Shown here: positions 6,913 to 9,042 of the stretch, piece by piece | Numbering within the stretch: position 1 is the first letter of the stretch | Layout: every line of letters starts with the position of its first letter | Source: Cytophagaceae bacterium | GTDB lineage: Bacteria; Bacteroidota; Bacteroidia; Cytophagales; Flexibacteraceae | Assembly: GCA_947464365.1 (NCBI GenBank) | Contig: CANHWS010000132.1 | Span: forward strand, 1 to 9,042 | Direction of reading: 5' to 3' | DNA length: 9,042 bases | Translations under genes and position numbers: made by a program | The notes under the pieces: generated by a model | Told to the model about the DNA's origin: nothing | Seen by the model: the letters and a program-made list of their open reading frames with translations, nothing else | The model's database searches: none

Positions 6913-6928
6913 AGATTGCATACCAACC

Positions 6929-6933
6929 AAGGA
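6929..6933 (+). promoter_or_regulatory. Ribosome-binding site of siaC
   Basis: AAGGA lies 8 nt before the siaC ATG at 6942. It is one of the clearer Shine-Dalgarno matches in this window, where most genes lack one, and it supports the chosen start and strong translation of siaC. Confidence 0.5.
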
Positions 6934-6941
6934 TTGAATCT

Positions 6942-7322
6942 ATGAACGTGTTGAAGATAGAAGCGCGACCCAAAACCCCTTATGTCCATTTTGATGGAGA
7001 GTCAGGGCGAATGGTCTTCCGCGGGATGTCCTGTGCCGAAAACTCGCCAGAGTTTTACCGGAGCATCCTGTCTTGGGTCGAGAACTATGCCCTTCGTCCT
7101 AGCCCTCAGACCGTGATCGAAATGCAATTCAAATACTTCAACACCAGCTCAGCCAAGTGTCTGCTTGATGTTTTGAACAGATTCCTTAGGGTTAGAGATA
7201 TGGGGAGTCTCTTGGTAGTCAACTGGTTTTACGAAGACGACGACGAACAGATGCTAGAAGCTGGGGAACACCTGAGCGAAATCATCGGCTACCCTTTCCA
7301 ATACACAATATTGCAGGCATAA
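6942..7322 (+). CDS. siaC: SiaC family regulatory phosphoprotein (DUF1987)
   Basis: This 126-residue cytoplasmic protein belongs to the SiaC/DUF1987 family. In P. aeruginosa SiaC is the switch protein: phosphorylated by SiaB, dephosphorylated by SiaA, and in the dephosphorylated state it binds and activates the diguanylate cyclase SiaD. The N-terminal IEARPKTPYVHFDGESG leads to the family's G-MVFRGMSCAENSPEFY region. The phosphosite segment MQFKYFNTSSAKCLLDVL spans 61-78 with Thr68 in FNTSS. A later conserved acidic stretch NWFYEDDDEQMLEAGE lies at 94-109, followed by the IIGYPFQ end. Length is normal and there is no signal peptide or membrane segment. It is the last gene of the siaABC operon and is followed by a structured region and a strong terminator. 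No cyclase gene is next to it, so its effector here is unknown. Confidence 0.93.
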   Translation: MNVLKIEARPKTPYVHFDGESGRMVFRGMSCAENSPEFYRSILSWVENYALRPSPQTVIEMQFKYFNTSSAKCLLDVLNRFLRVRDMGSLLVVNWFYEDDDEQMLEAGEHLSEIIGYPFQYTILQA

Positions 7323-7337
7323 TATACTTATCAGCCT

Positions 7338-7380
7338 AGGTCTGGCCTGACAAATCAACTCTTGGCTGATTTGCTGACCT
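7338..7380 (+). other. Hairpin-forming segment between siaC and the terminator
   Basis: CAAATCA (7351-7357) pairs exactly with TGATTTG (7367-7373) around a 9-nt loop. An outer AGGTC (7338-7342) can pair with GACCT (7376-7380) across a small internal loop. No T-tract follows, so it is not itself an intrinsic terminator. It lies in the siaC 3' untranslated region upstream of the real terminator and could protect the mRNA end; that role is inference. Confidence 0.4.
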
Positions 7381-7398
7381 GAATAGCCGCTTGCCATT

Positions 7399-7444
7399 AA
7401 ACAAATGAGCGCTTCTTTGCTGAGGCGCTCATTTTGTTTTTTTT
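7399..7444 (+). terminator. Strong rho-independent terminator of the siaABC operon
   Basis: A perfect 10-bp stem, AAATGAGCGC (7403-7412) with GCGCTCATTT (7425-7434), is extended outward by AAAC/GTTT with one bulged T. It can be extended inward by TTC/GAG using one wobble pair. It runs directly into eight T residues (7437-7444). GC-rich core plus T-tract is the classical intrinsic terminator layout. It lies 77 bp after the siaC stop and closes the plus-strand operon before the convergent minus-strand gene. On the minus strand the T-run is poor, so it is mainly directional. Confidence 0.88.
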
Positions 7445-7448
7445 AGAT

Positions 7449-7456
7449 CCCCCCCC
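7449..7456. repeat. C8 homopolymer tract
   Basis: Eight consecutive C residues follow closely after the terminator T-tract, in non-coding sequence between two convergent genes. Such tracts are prone to slippage and to sequencing error. No reading frame or promoter spacing depends on it here as far as I can see. Confidence 0.6.
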
Positions 7457-7538
7457 TACCCCATTGAGCGTAGCTTCAATACGGCACACTTCAACATCGA
7501 TTCACTCCCTGATGGGGCCATAGTTCAATTCAGATCAA

Positions 7539-7585
7539 GAATAGGACTCAGGTACCGGAGCGGCTGTTTTGCCCTATTCAATAGG
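7539..7585 (-). repeat. Inverted repeats at the 3' end of the minus-strand gene
   Basis: CCTATTCAATAGG (7573-7585) is a 6-bp palindrome with a single central base that spans the stop codon of the minus-strand gene. GAATAGG (7539-7545) is also the reverse complement of CCTATTC (7573-7579), so a second, longer-loop hairpin can form in the transcript just past the stop. No T-tract follows on the minus strand, so intrinsic termination is not supported; it may be a 3' stabilising structure or chance. Confidence 0.35.
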
Positions 7586-9042
7586 AGTCAAGATAGTGCC
7601 ATCATAAGCTGGGTCCAACGCTTTAAGCTCGGTGACAAGCTGTGCCCATTCCGCACCTGTGGCTTTAGCTTTGTAGGTGCGTAGCTGATCAGCCGCAAAA
7701 CTGCGAAGCCGGAGCTTGAAGCACTGCGTGATGTAAACCCGACTTGCCCACATTGGTGGGTTAGGTTCAAACTCCAGATAGTTCAGTATCAGGTCGTATG
7801 CCAAATCACGCTTGGTTTCGGCATTGAGGTTATCGATGGCCTTGGTTAGGATGGCTCTGTCCAGCGGCCAGGCCTGATGGATTCTCTGGCTGGTTTTGGT
7901 GCCTTTGCTTATACCAAAACCACCCCAAGCCATTAAACTCTTGGCGTGATCATCGATCGCTTTTGGCTTTAACTGATTGATCCCATCAGGATTACCAGCC
8001 AAGGCCTTGACCCAAAGCGGCCAAATGGCATTCGACATCTTAGGGTCTAATTGCTCTTTGTTACTGATGGCAACTGCAAGGGCCAATATTGCTTGTTGCG
8101 TTTCTGGTCGGAGACCAGGATAGATCAGCGCATAGGCAAGGAGACGCAAGTTGGGCTCGGATATGCCCGAAGCGATTTGGGTCAGCACATCATCGGCATA
8201 TTTGGTACGAAAATATGCTAACATGGCTATCCTGCCACCTACGGTCAGCTCAGCATAGTTTGTGCTTCCTTTTTGGTCGAACGCAATGGCCTCAGAAACA
8301 TGCCCTGGCTGGACAGGTAGCACCAAGTCTAGGTCTGTAGGGTTAATAAGCTTCATAAGAGCATCGGCCTGCCTAGTTTGTCCTGCAATGGCCGAAAGCT
8401 CAGCATAGAGCAATCTTGCGGGCATATTGATGGCTATTGCTTCCCGGCTGTTGGCTCCACCAGACATATCAGACCCCATGGCTTGGCTCTGGATATTTGG
8501 CATGGCTGCAAACACGCTGCCCGACATCGCCAAGGCCTGGCCATAGAGGTAGGCAAACTCAGCCTCTTGCCCTCCGTTGCTAAGTGCTCGCAGTGTCATT
8601 AATGCTTTAGCCCGCAAACCTGTACGAATATAGCTAATGGCCTTGGCTTCGTTTAGGGCCTTCATGAATTCGCGAGCATTGGGAGTTTTGCTATAAAACT
8701 TGACGATTGTGGCCGCAGCGGTGTCATCTGCCAACACGCGATTGATCCCATAGTTGTATAGGTAGCTGAAACTGAGCTGGTGTAGCGTGCTATCCGCGGC
8801 ATAGTCCAGCACATTATCTTGGCTGAGTGCTGTGCCTTGGGCGTTGGCCACTGCAAGTAGATTGTTCAGATAAGGCATATCCTGACTTGGGCCATTTTCG
8901 GTGGCAGTCCGGAGGTTGACCTTGGTAGTCTGTGCCTCTAGGGCAAGCTCGTTGGCGACCAGAACCGGATTTGATGGTGCCATTTTTTTTGCCAGCAGCA
9001 GATATTTCTTGACTGAGTCGCTGCTAGCAACGGTACCTTGAT
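7574..9042 (-). CDS. Large helix-rich protein of unknown function, C-terminal part (5' end outside window)
   Basis: I do not recognise this protein. About 489 residues are visible. The frame remains open past the ATG at 8983 to the window edge (residues QGTVASSDSVKKYLLLAKK precede MAPSNP), so that Met is probably internal and the gene begins beyond the window. The sequence is rich in Ala and Leu and looks all-helical. Helix pairs such as AEFAYLYGQALAMSG, ARLLYAELSAIAGQTRQADALM and LRLLAYALIYPGLRPETQQAILAL resemble tetratricopeptide or other alpha-solenoid repeats, though strict TPR consensus is not kept. There are few Cys, no transmembrane segment and no catalytic motif in the visible part. 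The C-terminus ends plainly in TELKALDPAYDGTILTPIE. It is convergent with siaC and separated by the terminator, so it is not in that operon. A scaffold or periplasmic/secreted repeat protein is possible, but no function is assigned. Confidence 0.75.
   Translation of the reverse strand, partial: QGTVASSDSVKKYLLLAKKMAPSNPVLVANELALEAQTTKVNLRTATENGPSQDMPYLNNLLAVANAQGTALSQDNVLDYAADSTLHQLSFSYLYNYGINRVLADDTAAATIVKFYSKTPNAREFMKALNEAKAISYIRTGLRAKALMTLRALSNGGQEAEFAYLYGQALAMSGSVFAAMPNIQSQAMGSDMSGGANSREAIAINMPARLLYAELSAIAGQTRQADALMKLINPTDLDLVLPVQPGHVSEAIAFDQKGSTNYAELTVGGRIAMLAYFRTKYADDVLTQIASGISEPNLRLLAYALIYPGLRPETQQAILALAVAISNKEQLDPKMSNAIWPLWVKALAGNPDGINQLKPKAIDDHAKSLMAWGGFGISKGTKTSQRIHQAWPLDRAILTKAIDNLNAETKRDLAYDLILNYLEFEPNPPMWASRVYITQCFKLRLRSFAADQLRTYKAKATGAEWAQLVTELKALDPAYDGTILTPIE

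Noticed and set aside
46..7340. Recurring CCTAGG hexamers (near 48, 533, 1467, 6768 and 7335)
   Set aside because: Five copies in 9 kb is only modestly above chance, and most fall in coding sequence where frequent CTA and AGG codons explain them. There is no shared context.

Overview
The window reads as part of a Bacteroidota chromosome of moderate GC content. Three lines of evidence point there. The parA-parB-DUF5683-dapB order is characteristic of that phylum. The coding sequences carry Bacteroidota-type motifs. The best promoter candidates resemble the phylum's TTTG / TAnnTTTG elements rather than sigma-70 boxes. I cannot place the order or genus from sequence alone. No phage, transposon, CRISPR, tRNA or rRNA signature was seen.

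Left block (1-2988, + strand): the 3' end of parA (cut by the window edge), complete parB, a secreted or membrane DUF5683 protein, and dapB. The genes are tightly spaced (9 bp parA-parB, 2 bp DUF5683-dapB) and look like one transcription unit. It combines chromosome segregation (ParA/ParB), an envelope protein of unknown role, and the dihydrodipicolinate reductase that feeds lysine and peptidoglycan synthesis.

Middle (3033-4275): a LolD/MacB-type ABC ATPase on the - strand, convergent with dapB and without a permease in view. A 493-bp non-coding divergent region follows. It holds a candidate promoter for the next operon, a weak -7 element for the ATPase and a 7-bp inverted repeat.

Right-centre block (4276-7322, + strand): the most interesting part. 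Three consecutive genes encode a membrane-anchored SpoIIE/PP2C phosphatase (SiaA-like), a SiaB-family kinase (DUF6272) and a SiaC-family regulatory phosphoprotein (DUF1987). Order and content match the siaABC partner-switch of Pseudomonas aeruginosa, where SiaB phosphorylates SiaC, SiaA dephosphorylates it, and dephosphorylated SiaC activates the diguanylate cyclase SiaD. No siaD-like cyclase follows here: the operon ends at a strong intrinsic terminator (7399-7444). The target of this switch is therefore unknown. SiaC keeps the FNTSS motif with its Thr at residue 68, the same number as the phosphosite reported for P. aeruginosa SiaC.

Right edge (7574-9042, - strand): the C-terminal portion of a large helix-rich protein that I do not recognise, still open at the window end.
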